A program made the position numbers and the translations under genes. From assembly GCA_017654935.2 (NCBI GenBank), contig CM065682.1, positions 36,186,351 through 36,250,350 on the forward strand: a stretch of DNA of 64,000 bases, written 5' to 3'. This document shows, one piece after another, positions 32,020-43,464 of this stretch (the stretch's first letter is position 1; every line of letters starts with the position of its first letter). The stretch comes from Phymorhynchus buccinoides. Its lineage: Eukaryota; Mollusca; Gastropoda; Neogastropoda; Raphitomidae. The notes under the pieces are model-generated. The model ran no database searches. It saw only the letters and a list, made by a program, of their open reading frames with translations, and was not told where the DNA came from.

Positions 32020-32866
32020 AGTGGTTGTGAAAGTTCATTACTAAGTTCTTTTAAAACTTTTGGTGGAATACCATCTGATCCTTGGGCTTTATTTGGGTTT
32101 AAATGATTTCGTTTTTCTTGTACAGCCTCTGGGGTTACTCTCATGTCAGAGATACTGACACCATTTGAATAAGAACATCTTTGTAAATTAGGTAAAGTCT
32201 GCTCGTCTTCCCTTGTAAAGACACTTGAAAAGAAGTTATTTAAAGTATGAGCCTTCTGAGAGTCGGTAACAATAAAAGTTCTCTTTTCATCAATTAATGT
32301 ACTTATTTCTGTATTAATTTTAGTTACATTCTCCTGAATATATTATACCAAAATTGCTTTGGATTACACTTACAATCATTGGCAATCTTTCTTTTGTGAT
32401 TTTTCTTGGCCTTTTTAACAGCTTTATTACACCTGTTTCTAATTTTAATATAATACAGGTACCTGTGTCCCTTTTTGGTTTTTTTAGAAACCTCTTATAT
32501 GCTTTCTTTTTCTTTTTTATCAGTTTCAATGCATGTTTAGTCATCCATAGGGGCTTTCTTTTTTTAGAAGTGTTTTTTCACTTTAGGTATGAACTTATCC
32601 ATTCGTCCAGTAACTAATACTTTCAGTTTATTCCATGAAGTATTAACATCATTTTCTATAACATCTGTCCAATTTATACTGTTTAGGGACTCTTTCATTC
32701 CATTATAATCACCTTCATTTAAACAAAACATATACTGCCTCTTTTAAACAATTTTCTTTTTTTTGCACATACAATTTAAACACAAGTACATCATGATCAC
32801 TCTTACCAAGTGGGTCACAGTGAATAATGTCTGACACTAAATTATCATTATTTACAAGAACAAGAT

Positions 32867-33440
32867 CTAGCAGGTTTGATTTTTGTCATTTCTTGTAGGG
32901 TGTTTCACTTTCTGGATAAGGAAAGCGTCACGAAGACACTCTATCAACTCATTATCATGTACATTTGTCCAGTTTCCCTGCCAATCAATATTTGGGTAAT
33001 TAAAATCGCCGAAAATACACACTTTGTCATACCTTAATAACTTTTTAATTTGGGCTCTTATAAACACAGCCAATTAAAACATTTTCATTACTTAAGCTTT
33101 TAAATTCACACCAAACACTTTCTTCAAAGTTAGATTTTTCAAGTTCTTTACACTCACGTGCATTCCGAGAATTTTCCATATATATTGCTACTCCTCGTTG
33201 GAGATTCTCATTTCTAAAAAGGGTATATCCTTCCATATTCAGTTCTGCGTCTGTAAGATTTCTACTACTTTGTCCTTTCCGTTTTGGTAGGGTTTCAGTT
33301 AATCCAATAATACTTGGATTTATTTCATCAAGACGACATAATAACTCATTCTTTTTATTAAGAAAACTATCTACATTACTATATACAACCGTAACTGAGT
33401 CATCAGTAATGCCACTACCATGCCTCCAAAAAGACTTACC
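32867..33440 (-). pseudogene. CR1-like endonuclease domain
   Basis: Pieces in two frames: MEGYTLFRNENLQRGVAIYM ... VWCEFKSLSNENVLIGCVYK SPN (33045-33236), then VCIFGDFNYPNIDW and HPTRNDKN (32867-33073). GDFN..NIDW is the conserved endonuclease loop of these LINEs. Broken by a frameshift near 33050. Confidence 0.8.
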
Positions 33441-34060
33441 CTTAGAATTATGACAAGAACCAAAAGAAACAGAAGTATTATTTATACTATGTACATGCTC
33501 AGGATTGTTCAGTCAATGATCAGTATTGTCAGACGGTTTGGCTTTCTTGCCACCGTCCGATCTCTGATCCTTCTTATCCAGCTCTGATCTTTCGACAATC
33601 TTTCCATGTCTGATAACCAGATCTTTTTCACCATTTCGCTCTCTTTCTTTCTTTTCCATGCGTAAGGCTTTATACATCTCGCATTATTTGGGGGTATAAT
33701 CAGCATTTATGTAGACTTTTGGATTGTTCTGCCTGACCTTCATTCAGTTTGGGAGCATTTCTGAGAATTTATTTCTTCTTCTTTTCGCTACTAACAGTCA
33801 ACTTCAACATCCTAGGTCTATTTCCACCCTCCCTCCCCAAGCGCACTGGTTCACTCAGTTCACCATCACTCATGTCTACCACTTTCTCCATTAGCTTTTT
33901 TGCCTGTACTAGATCATCTTGCTTTCTTTCCTCATATGAAGAGCAACTCCTACTACCTGAAGTTCGTCTCCAGCCAAGCCAGAATCAACCCCTCTACACC
34001 GCTACAACCATCACTCCACCCAGCCATGAGGAGCAGCGCTTAGGCCTTTTCCTCCCACTC

Positions 34061-34254
34061 CAGACAGTTAAGTGAAAAATCATCTTGAGTCTTGCTCGAG
34101 TCGAAACTCGATCGAAATTAACCAAACTTCCTCTGGCCCGAGACGGCACTGCTTAGATTAGTTAGATAGGTGATATTTTTTTCTAGCCAACCATTTTACC
34201 TTTTCCCCTTTATGATTTTTTCCACACCTTTCGTTTCTTGTGTTTGTAAATAGT
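34061..34254. other. Short spacer between two LINE fragments
   Basis: No gene. It may be the 5' untranslated region of the plus-strand element that follows. Confidence 0.35.
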
Positions 34255-35640
34255 GGACATAGGAGTGTAAGAAACATGAGCGAAAGTCAGGTGGAAGAGA
34301 GGGGGAAAGATCCCCCAGAAAATGTCACAGAGAGGGAGTCTCCTCAGTCACCTGAGGAATCCCCAGACACAGTTTTCGCCACTACCCCCAGGGGGTCCTC
34401 AACAGAAGGTTTTTTGTCTCTCTTCACCCCTACAAGAAAAAGACTGAGAAGGCCCGGCTCAGGATCCAGTCCAACAAAAGAAGGGAAAGATCCGAAAAAG
34501 ACAAGAGAAGAGCTCGGATCATGGAGGGAGAGGGCTCTTGCTCTCTCCCCCTCAATGGTCTGGAAGTGCATGCAGATCATGAAGGAGAACAAGACAGAGA
34601 GGTTACGACCCCTGTCAGACCCTCCGACAGCATGGACACCATTCACAGTGTCGACAACAACAATCAAACAAACAACACTGACTCTGATCCTGCTATGTCA
34701 ACTCACGAGGACACACAACAAAAGCAGGTCCCCCCAAAAGGACAACCACGTCCAGTTAGAAATCCAAATCAATCTTTGCCACCACCCACATTTGTGAAAT
34801 ACCCAGTAATTGTACAAGATCTGGGTACAGGGCCAGCCACCATCAGTGGCATTGGCCCTGTCTCACAGATGAAAATGTGGAAGAACACCGTCGGCATCAT
34901 TGTAAGCCAGAGATCCCTGGCGAACAATCGGTGGCTGATTGGTTGCCAATCAGCAGAACAACAAATCCGCATCTCTAAATTACAAGAATTTCCCATACTG
35001 ATCAAATGTTTCCATCCCTTAGCTACACCGAGGGTGTATCAACCATACCCCTCTGTGAATGCCCAACTTCTACTCCCATACATATCTGACACAAAATACA
35101 ATCATGCGCGCTCAAAACAGAGAACGGTTTCACTCAGAAGCCCTCAAATTACCTTCAAAAAGATAAACCGATCCTACCTAATAATCATAACAAATATCCG
35201 TCACAGAATATTAGTAGCAGCCTTTTGTGGCCCCCCGTCATGAGGTGCAAAAGTTGCATGGTTTGGTCCATAACACACGACCAATGCCGTGCAACCAAAC
35301 ACATTTGACAAGTTCGGCCGGGCCGCGCCAAGCAGCAACGACTGCGTGCCCCCCATGGCCAAGTGCGTTAACTGCGGGGGCCCAATTCAGCAACCTAGCA
35401 ACGCTGTCCGCAGTATCGAATCAATCCTGTCTCAAAGCTAAAACAAATACCGCCGAGGTCCTCATCACATATGCAGAAGCCATCCGGCCAAGCTGGCCCT
35501 GGCGTTCAGAAAACAACCACAGAACAAATCCCCTCTCCCCCCCCGAACTAGACCCATCCATGGTCTGCCTCCCCAACACAACAACAGCATCAACCAATAC
35601 ATTGCACACACTGTGACAAGATAAGACACCCCGAGCAACC
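34255..35640 (+). pseudogene. LINE ORF1 (gag-like), decayed, with zinc knuckles
   Basis: MSESQVEERGKDPPENVTER starts a Glu/Pro/Ser-rich N-terminus with TRKRLRRPGSGSSPTKEG. After a frame change near 34600 it continues PPTFVKYPVIVQDLGTGP, MWKNTVGIIVSQRSLANNRW, RISKLQEFPILIKCFHPLA. Further on, RCKSCMVWSITHDQCRA and RGPNSAT.QRCPQYRINPVS match the CxxC...H...C and 'CGGPNSATYxxCPxY' knuckles of jockey-type ORF1 proteins. Nucleic-acid binding is the expected role. The matching ORF2 is not present downstream; only vague endonuclease-like text occurs at 35850-36180 before the gypsy element starts. Confidence 0.6.
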
Positions 35641-36179
35641 AAACACCCCTTCCCACTCTCAAATCACCCTCCCCCCGGCAGACATCCCACATCGAACCAC
35701 ACAAGTCCCCCCCCCCCTCCTCCCTCAATTTCCCACGTACGATTTCCTGTCAGAAGCAGACTCACCAGCGCAGTGACCAAAACTTAAACAAAGGCCACAA
35801 AACAAAGCTTCTTCTGGTCCCCCACAGCCACTCTATACGTCTCGATAGATGATAACAGAAAATAATAATGAATCACAAAGACTGAAACAACTACAACACA
35901 TTGGGATAATCTTTTCAGAGCATACACAAACAGCGAGCTCGTACTACTCAACAAGTAATCCACGAAACCTCCAATCCAAATGCCCTTCCTTTCCCGATCT
36001 TAACACCCACAAACTGTGTATTATCGAGTAGTTTGGCATCAATTGGTGTAGTCTGCCCAAGAGAACCAAGGCGCTAACTCTCGAGTGAGGCATATGCGCA
36101 TGGTGCCCACGCCATGATAATCACACATATCTTTGGTCTTCAGTTAGAATCAACCTGTGCTCCCCTAACACCCTGACTC
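35641..36179. other. No clear gene; C-rich then AT-rich
   Basis: Possible remnants of the LINE ORF2 start or of a gypsy LTR or leader. I found no pair of long terminal repeats around the gypsy body by eye. Confidence 0.35.
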
Positions 36180-36299
36180 TGTCATCATTGAACGATGTGG
36201 CCATCTCTCTACTCTACTCATCGCCAAATAACAGATGGTGGCACGTAACGACCTCAAGTCACGATGCGAAAACTGCCAACAACTGCAGCAAGCAGAACG

Positions 36300-37110
36300 A
36301 AACCTCGTTGTGCGCCAGCCTGCTCCGTCAACCTGCTCTTGCCGCAACCTTTGATGCAGAGCGCCAACAACTGAAAAATTGCTCGCTCGTTTTCGAGCGA
36401 TACCGCATTGCGTCGGACTCTCCCAGGATAACAAGAACAGTTACATTTCCTTTTATGCAATTGGTGATTGCGCTGATGACATCCTTGCTAACGACAAGCC
36501 TAGATGAAAGCCAGGCCACGTATGAAGAACGAGAAAGAGATCAACATTCTTTAGCATCAGGAGAACGGATCGTCGAATGGGCCAAGTTCATAGAGAAGTA
36601 CAGGAGTCTGAATCGGTAGACATCTTTCATCCAGGACCTATTCGAACTGGCGGATAAAGCTGCAACCTAACGGCCAGCTAAAAGAAGACCTCATCCGGAC
36701 AGGATTGTCGTTGTAGTGGCTGATGACGACCTGCTCAGAGTGCAGCTTCATGCGAAGGCCTGAATATCACCCTACAGGAGCAATGCAGCTGAGTCAAGCA
36801 AGCCGAGCCAGAAAAGTGTAAAGCCAGCCCCGTCATCAAGCCGAAGTCCCGCACCCCACAATGTAGACTATCTTCGTCAGCAGAGTCCTGCTGTGAGGCA
36901 ACATGCAGCCTAGCGGCAACCACCGGGACCCCCAATGCCACCCAAGGCAGAGACTGGGCGAACTACTGTGGGCGAGAACCACATTCACAAAACGCTGCCC
37001 ACCAGATCAGCAACATGCAGACTGTGCACAAAGTGGACTTATGCTACATCTGTGCTGCTCCTCCAGCAAAAAGGGACTGCTGGCAAGCCCTAGTACGCGA
37101 GTCGGACGAC
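36300..37110 (+). pseudogene. gypsy gag remnant with zinc knuckle
   Basis: Text such as FERYRIASDSP, DDILANDKP, LDESQATYEERE, KFIEKYRSLNR and, in shifted frames, VQESESVDIFHPG and QLKEDLIRTG corresponds to the capsid region of mollusc gypsy gag proteins as I know them. Around 36945-37045 a degraded CxxC knuckle pair (NYCGREPHS, ATCRLCTK) is readable. Non-functional. Confidence 0.65.
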
Positions 37111-37589
37111 GACGAGAGGTGCATCAACTTTCTAAGCTCCATTGAGCAGACGCGGAGACTACTGGACTGCAACTCTGGCCGTTGAACATGTCTACACAGC
37201 GGTGTTTACAAATTGACCACAGGGTCTTCAGTCAACCATCGTCAACTAGCGCCTAAACCATGCTCCCAGGGACAGCTACTGCAACCCCACGAATAGAAGA
37301 CCCACCCCACGAAGAATACCCTTCAGGACCAGGAGGCTCCAGCTGTCCCCATGGAAAATGAACCTTCCACTGCAACCTGACCTATCATGGTAGGTACTAT
37401 CGCGTGAAACCACGCTACTGCTGGACAATCACCTTGCCTCTCTTCTCGCAAGCACGCCTGGTGTCAAGCTGCGCATCGTCAAAACGTGTTTGACGCCCGT
37501 GACCAGGCACACCCAGCTTCGTGGTAAGAATTCCCAGGACTCTTTTCAGGCCTAGGGAAAATAAACCCTCGTCAAGATATCCACAAAAA

Positions 37590-38200
37590 CAGGACGCACC
37601 ACCCTTGTGCATCTACATCCCAAGAAATGTGCACACCACCCTCATCCCCAAGTGAAGGCGGAACTGGATAACATGCTGAATCAGGAAGTCATTTTCCCAT
37701 TTACGAACCATCCGCTGTGCTCAGGGATCGTGGTATGCCCAACCCCAGTGTTCCCGTCCGCATCCTGGCGTGGAACTCACGCCAGCTCAGCAAGGCAATC
37801 CACCCCATGTCATCTGTCGACGAGAGACCGCCAATTGGTTCGAGCAAGGTCTTCACCGCTGGATGCCAGTGGTTTCTGCAATCCCTCTCTCCAGAGTCCC
37901 GGCTTCCTCCCACCTTCATCACACCCTTGATCACGATCTACTGTTTATCAACAAGCTACCCTTCGCATCGCTCCGCCAGCGAGATTTTCCAGCAGGACGA
38001 TGTCCCAGATCTTGATAGGCCTTGACCGGAATCATCTCCACATGGACGAAATCCTATTCACGCGCGGATCAGGCTACTCATGCCAAACGCGTGTTCGACA
38101 GTGCTTCAGCGCCTGAAGGAGCCAGGGTCACTTCAACGGAAGTGTGAATTCTCTCAACTTCCATCAGTTCTGGGTCACATCATCAATGCAGACGCATCCA
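37590..38200 (+). pseudogene. gypsy reverse transcriptase remnant
   Basis: VKAELDNMLNQEVIFPFTN and CSGIVVCP open the domain; further pieces in other frames are HPMSSVDE, SSKVFTA, LSPESRLPPTFITP, and HMDEILF near 38037, standing for the catalytic MDD of an active enzyme. The second catalytic residue reads Glu, another sign of decay. Confidence 0.75.
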
Positions 38201-38870
38201 GCTGACCAAAAGAAAGTGGAGGCTTATCAAGAATCCGCTCCTACGAACGCCACCGAGCTCCTGACGCGTTCATGGTTATGTGAAATCAGATGGCGAAGTC
38301 CTCCCAGGCTAGCTGCATCAACGCCCCTCTACGCCATCTGCTGCGCAAGGACAAACGACTTGGTGTGGGATCAGCCCCAGCAGAACACCTTCGAAACATC
38401 AAAAACAGCTGATGTCGCCACGGAGTACGCACACTACATCCACAGCGTCCAACCGTCATCGGCTGGCTGTGCTTCTGCGCTGGCATCAGGCATCCTACTG
38501 GCAGATACAGACGATGGATCGATGAGACCAATCTGCTTTCATCTCGCGCTCACTCAGTGACGCTGAGAAAAGATATGCGTCATACGAAGGATGCCCTAGC
38601 AGCGACCTGGGCCTGTAGCGTCTCAGTGAGTACTTACTGGGGCTCGAGTTCAACCGTGAAACGGACCACAAGCCTCTGGGACCCCTTCTCAGTACCCACG
38701 ACTCTACAGATGTCGCCCGTCATCCAACCTTTCAGAACTGCCCTCATGAGATACGGCCCAAGATCGTCACAATGTAGCCAGGAACAAAAACAGATCACCG
38801 CCGTGATCTGTCAAGACCCGTCAGAGTCCTACGATGCTGACTTCAACCTCCTGGAGGACGTCACGGCTCT
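38200..38870 (+). pseudogene. gypsy RNase H remnant
   Basis: Readable pieces: VWDQPQQNTFET, DDGSMRPICF, LSDAEKRY, ALAATWAC, EFNRETDHKPL and MRYGP, all typical of the gypsy RNase H connection and catalytic part. Frames change at least four times. Confidence 0.7.
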
Positions 38871-38999
38871 TGCCGCCAGACCATCACATCCAGCCAGCTA
38901 CTTCTCACCAGCTGCAGAATATTGGGAGGCCCAAAGGCAGACACATCACCCACCAGGTCATTGCAGTACTGTGTCCAGGATGAGCCAGCCTACATGCCT

Positions 39000-39770
39000 G
39001 AGTAACACCCTCCCTCAAGCAGTACTGGACCGAACCGCCAGCATCTCACCATCGGGACGCCTCTCCCTCTTTGAGTTCACTGCTGGTGATAACCAGAGGC
39101 CTGCGGCAGGATACGATCCTCAACAGAGGCGGCATGAGGGGTCACCTGGGCCTCGCAAACTTCCGAGCCATGGCCCGAACGTCGGTCTGGTGGCCATAAT
39201 TTCTTCAGCAGTGGAAATGGTCAACGAAGTGCTTCCATCGCCCCTAACACAAGGACCACTTCTCCCATCCTCATTCCCGAACAACCTTGGGCTCCGCCCT
39301 CGGGATCGACTTGTGCATTTGAATTGGTCAACGTACTTGGTCCATTGTGGACTATCTCAAGATGGGTGGAGACGAGCTTTCTGACCAAACGCATCCAGTA
39401 CAGAGACCATCCACCACATCAAGAGCGGTGTTTGTCAGTTCCATGGCATCCACGTGGTGGTGACTGAACAACGGTCCCAATTTCAGCAGCCAGCACGTCA
39501 CAGACTTCGCAGCGTCCTACGCTTTACACACGTGAACGAGTCTCCCCAAAATAACCTCTAAGCAACGGGGAATCTGAACAGCAGTGCAGAACCCTCACAG
39601 CAACTGCTCAGAAAAGCAAGGACCCATACCTCGCCTCCTCATGTACCGGGCACACACCTCTCAGAATGGCCTCTCCCTGAGTGAACTCCTCATGGGAGAA
39701 ACTCAAAACCCCCTGGGTTACTGTTTTCCCCACTCCTGAAACCCCAACCCCCACCGCGTCCGATGCGGTC
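39000..39770 (+). pseudogene. gypsy integrase remnant
   Basis: GHLGLAK-like, FRAMARTSVWWP, NNLGLRP, DRLVHLNWSTYLV and RVTDNGPNFSSQH-like text in mixed frames. The zinc-binding and DDE residues cannot all be placed. After 39770 a basic Lys/Thr tail and the A-rich tract follow. Confidence 0.6.
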
Positions 39771-40127
39771 CAAGGGAAAAGAAACAGCGGCTAAACTTTG
39801 TGACATACGGCATGGACCTGCTAGTAGCTCCCTCCTCTCCAGCCCGGCTAATCCGTCTGGGTCCGAACATGCACGACTGGCAAGTCATCTTCCAAATCAA
39901 CAGCCCTCGTCTTACATCACCATACGCAGAAAGACAATTCGAACCAAAAAAAAAAACAAAAACAAAAACCAAAAAAAAAGAAATCATTTGAACATTTCAC
40001 TGATCCTCCCGATATGGGAGGCCAACAACACAATACACATCCACTCTGTATCTTACAGTTCAATAGTCGCCCGCAGCCGCCGGGGGTCTCTCGAACCTAT
40101 CAAATTAATCACATAACTCACTTATAT

Positions 40128-41677
40128 CAGTACTCCCCGTTTAGAGTAAACTCGGTTATAATAAATTTCGGTTACAGTAAAGGAAAGCACTGGTTCCCGG
40201 CCAAAGTCTACTGTTTTATTACTAAATAGACCTCGATAGTAGCAAACTCGGTTTATAATAAAAAAAACACCTGCTATACCGTAAAGTACTTTTGGTTCCC
40301 CCCAGACTGGCTCCTCGTTTACAATTTAAAAAATGTCCTCTTCGTGACCTTTGTAAATACGTCACCAATGTATGCGTCACAGTCGCACCACTCCCCCACC
40401 CACTTTCCATAAGCACAACTGGGTTTTAATTAAAATAAAAAACTCCTATAGTCAAGTCCTTTGTGGTTCCCTCTTCGTTACAATAAAACAATGTCCTCCT
40501 TCTTGACCTTTGTAAATACGTCATCATGTATAACTCCAGTCCTCACTGACTCCTCTACCCCCTTCAACCAGAAATTGAAAGGCACTCAAAACATGGTTTC
40601 TTTCCCCACAATTTCTTAGTGAAAAAATGGACAGAAAAAAAATATATTACAGCCGAATCCGCTTATGAAACTCGCTTATAAGAAAACTCCCTTACAATGA
40701 AGCAAAAAAAAATTCCCTGCCGAACTTTCTTCTTTCTTATCTATGATCAAACTGGATATAAGAGACATCGTCTTATACAAACTCGGTTTATAAGCAAGCA
40801 ATTTTTTTCCTCCATCCACATAGACTTGGATATAAGAAAAATTATTCATACAAGAGAGTTGGTTTGGCAGTTCATTTTCTTAGAAACGAGTTCTATTTAC
40901 TTATAAGCAAATTACCATTGACAACATTTTCTTAAAGACCCCCCAGATCAATGAAGTCAATAATCACGGGGTTCCCTCTGTTTTCCTTCTTATCGCATGT
41001 ACAAAAGCTTGTTTTGACAAGGTTTGACTCCCAGACATGCCCCAAATTGAATGAAACATTTTAAAGAGCAGCCTACAATTTGAAGTTTGGGGTAATTTGT
41101 ATGTGGGTCCAGCTACCCAAAAAACAAGGGATTTTATCGTGTTGTGTCAGTGTGTCTTTAAAAGTGAGTTGACATGAACTAAGGATTTCCGAGAAAATTG
41201 AAGTCGTTCCAAAAAGTGAAAGTTTACATCAACCAGTTGTGTCACGACATTCTAACAGTAGCAGGCATCTAGATTACCAGACTCATAATTGAGTGTTTTT
41301 TGTTCCTTTATTCCATACTTTTCCTTCTATTCTGTGCAAAATAAATGTGAGCGAAGAAAAACGTACTTTTTGTGGTGTTGGTGGTAGAGACAGGGGAAAA
41401 CTTCAAAATGTTTTTCTTATATCGGGTGTTTCCGGATATAAAAAACGTGATAAACCAACATCATCCCCTTCATTTTCTTATTACTGAGTTTTGCTGTATT
41501 TTGATTTGATGAAGGGTTTATCTTTCGTTTAGCTTTGACTTTGAAAAACGTCATCGAATAAGATAAAAAATACCATCAAAACATTACTATATCCGAACAT
41601 CGTTTATAAGAAAAACCTGATATAGTAAAGGAAAAGCCTTGCTCCCATGCACTTTACTATAAGCGGGCCTTGTACTG
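40128..41677 (+). mobile_element. Element A, deleted copy (copy 3, 1550 bp)
   Basis: Starts CAGTACTCCCCGTTTAGAGT and ends AGCGGGCCTTGTACTG, matching both ends of the 2.79-kb copies. The middle is deleted, and substitutions and indels are clearly more frequent than between copies 1 and 2, so it is an independent, older or less accurately sequenced insertion. Confidence 0.8.
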
Positions 41678-41843
41678 TTTTTTTTCTTTTTATAAACAAT
41701 TCTTATAAATAAGAAAGACAACAACTAAAACCCCACTTTTTCATAGTAACCTGTTACATTTACCCAAACATTATAACCAGAGAACTGCCTCTGCCTCTTC
41801 AAAGAAACTTTGTCCTTTCATCTCATACAACCAGAAGTACATT
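41678..41843. other. Spacer, no gene seen
   Basis: AT-rich sequence between element A copy 3 and the left end of the 6.2-kb TIR element. Confidence 0.4.
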
Positions 41844-42407
41844 TCGCCGCCCGGAAATAATACAGTCGTAAGTAAAAAACTGCAACTTTTCAGGAGAAGC
41901 AAAAAAGTGATTATTTCACTCATTTTTAAGCTATTCTTGCCAGAATTTCACACGCAATCTTCATTTTTATCACCAAATAAACCTGAAACGGTTTTTTTAA
42001 AGAAAACACACGTTTTCTCTGAAAATTTTAAAGGCTACCCGGTTTTTGTTGAAAATCTGGAAATAAAACAGTCGTATGTCAAGTTTCGGCTTTTGCATTC
42101 CAAAACGGGCACAAAGTAATACTGTAGTAAGTCAACTTACGACTGTTGTATACGTTTAGAGCTGAATTCCTCGCCGATCATACAACTGTGTATTAGTTAC
42201 GACACCTACATTCAGTAATATTTTACCATTTTCTCCGAATCTCTGGGGTTTTTCCCTTTTCTTTATTAAGGTGTTACTAGTTTCAGCTGTAGATATGGGA
42301 TCATCATCGTCGTGGTGATAGTCCCCGTACCAACATCTTTGTGAGAAATCAGTTACTAGAGACATGTGAAGAATAGAGATATCATGAATAAAAGTAATTA
42401 TAATTAT

Positions 42408-42465
42408 AAAATCGTGTGTGTGTGTGTGTGTCGGTGCGTTTGTGTGTGTGCGTGCGTGCATTCAC
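42408..42465. repeat. (TG)n microsatellite
   Basis: TG run followed by GTGCGTGCGTGC. Confidence 0.9.
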
Positions 42466-43084
42466 TGTGTGGGGATTTGTTTGTTTTGAGGATTATTGGT
42501 TTTTTGTGAAACATCAGTTTTAATTTCTCACTCATGCACATATACTTTTTCCCCTCAGTCAATTTGTATTTGACAGAAACAAGAAAACGGGATCTGGTGC
42601 AATGAAAAAAGACTATTTTTCAAGGCATAAGCAAAACTTAGTTTTCATTTGGTAAAGATGCTTTATAATAAATTTTCAGCCTCAGCGGTTTTGGACCTTA
42701 TAGGCCACAACGAAAAACAATCACCAATAATCAACGGACACTCATCTTTATCAAAGTTCTATTATTCATATACAACATTTATAGAAACGCTTTACACGCA
42801 AAAGTAATCAACAACTGAGGAGAAAAACAAGACAAAAAATTATATCTTGAGCTTCAAGTTCTTTGATTTAAGCATAAAACAGTTTATCATTTTCAATACA
42901 AAAACTGGCAAGTCTCTTGCATTATTTTGCAAAGTGAAACGTCTATCCTTGACGAAGGTCAAACTCTATTTAGACCAGTTCGCAACAGAACAAAAATAGG
43001 AAAGAAACACGTAAACTAATATGTATATTCCCAACAGAATACGGAAAAAACAATAAAAGGTAGTTAAGCCGCACACAACACCTT

Positions 43085-43265
43085 CACGTAAACACAAATA
43101 AAAAATAAAAAAAAAAAAAACACGCACGCACAAAAAAACAAAAACGCACGCACACACAAACACAACACCACCACAAACCAACAAACACACACACGCACGC
43201 ACATCAAACACACACACACACAACACACACACACCACCCACACACACACCACCACACACCACACA
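43085..43265. repeat. A-rich and (CA)n tract
   Basis: Poly-A-like stretch (43098-43120), then interrupted CA repeats. Frames on the minus strand here are Cys/Val artefacts. Confidence 0.9.
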
Positions 43266-43464
43266 TTAGGCGTTGTACACCATAGGGAGAGAGAGTGGAG
43301 AGAGAGAGGGTGGGGGGAGGGTAGGCAGTGGGAGACAGAGAATGTATTGGGAATTTTAACACGTCGGACTGAAGGCAACGTTTCCATAAGATTTTGAAAG
43401 TTGCCACAAGAAAGATGGCAAGCTGCGTCTGTCATAGTCTTCATTTCTCATCAAGTTCTGTCGC

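Larger units (their letters stand above)
30445..34060 (-). mobile_element. CR1-like non-LTR retrotransposon, nearly full length, with frameshifts
   Basis: Reading on the minus strand from 34060: an upstream region (KVVDMSDGELSEPV, VRQNNPKVYINADYTPK, KRERNGEKDLVIRHGKIVER), an apurinic-type endonuclease (VYSNVDSFLNKKNELLCRLD, GVAIYMENS, GDFNYPNIDW), a linker (WMTKHALKLIKKKKKAYKRF) and a reverse transcriptase, then a Cys/His-poor C-terminal part and a 3' end with ATAAGCCGCGAGGCTTGAAG before a (CCTA)n tail. Order EN-RT with this wording is the CR1 clade as I know it. Several stops and frameshifts; a 27-base duplicated piece (30798 and 31153) shows a local rearrangement near 31090-31200. Confidence 0.85.
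36180..39990 (+). mobile_element. Ty3/gypsy LTR retrotransposon body, heavily decayed
   Basis: Gag, protease region, RT, RNase H and integrase text follow in the usual Ty3/gypsy order on the plus strand, spread over all three frames with many stops. LTRs were not recognised. An A-rich tract (39947-39980) closes the coding part. Gene order RT-RH-INT and wording place it in Ty3/gypsy; the exact clade is not assigned. Confidence 0.8.

Noticed and set aside
36180..39990. Flanking LTRs for the gypsy body
   Set aside because: I compared sequence at 35640-36180 with 39990-40127 and saw no convincing direct repeat; a computed self-alignment would decide.
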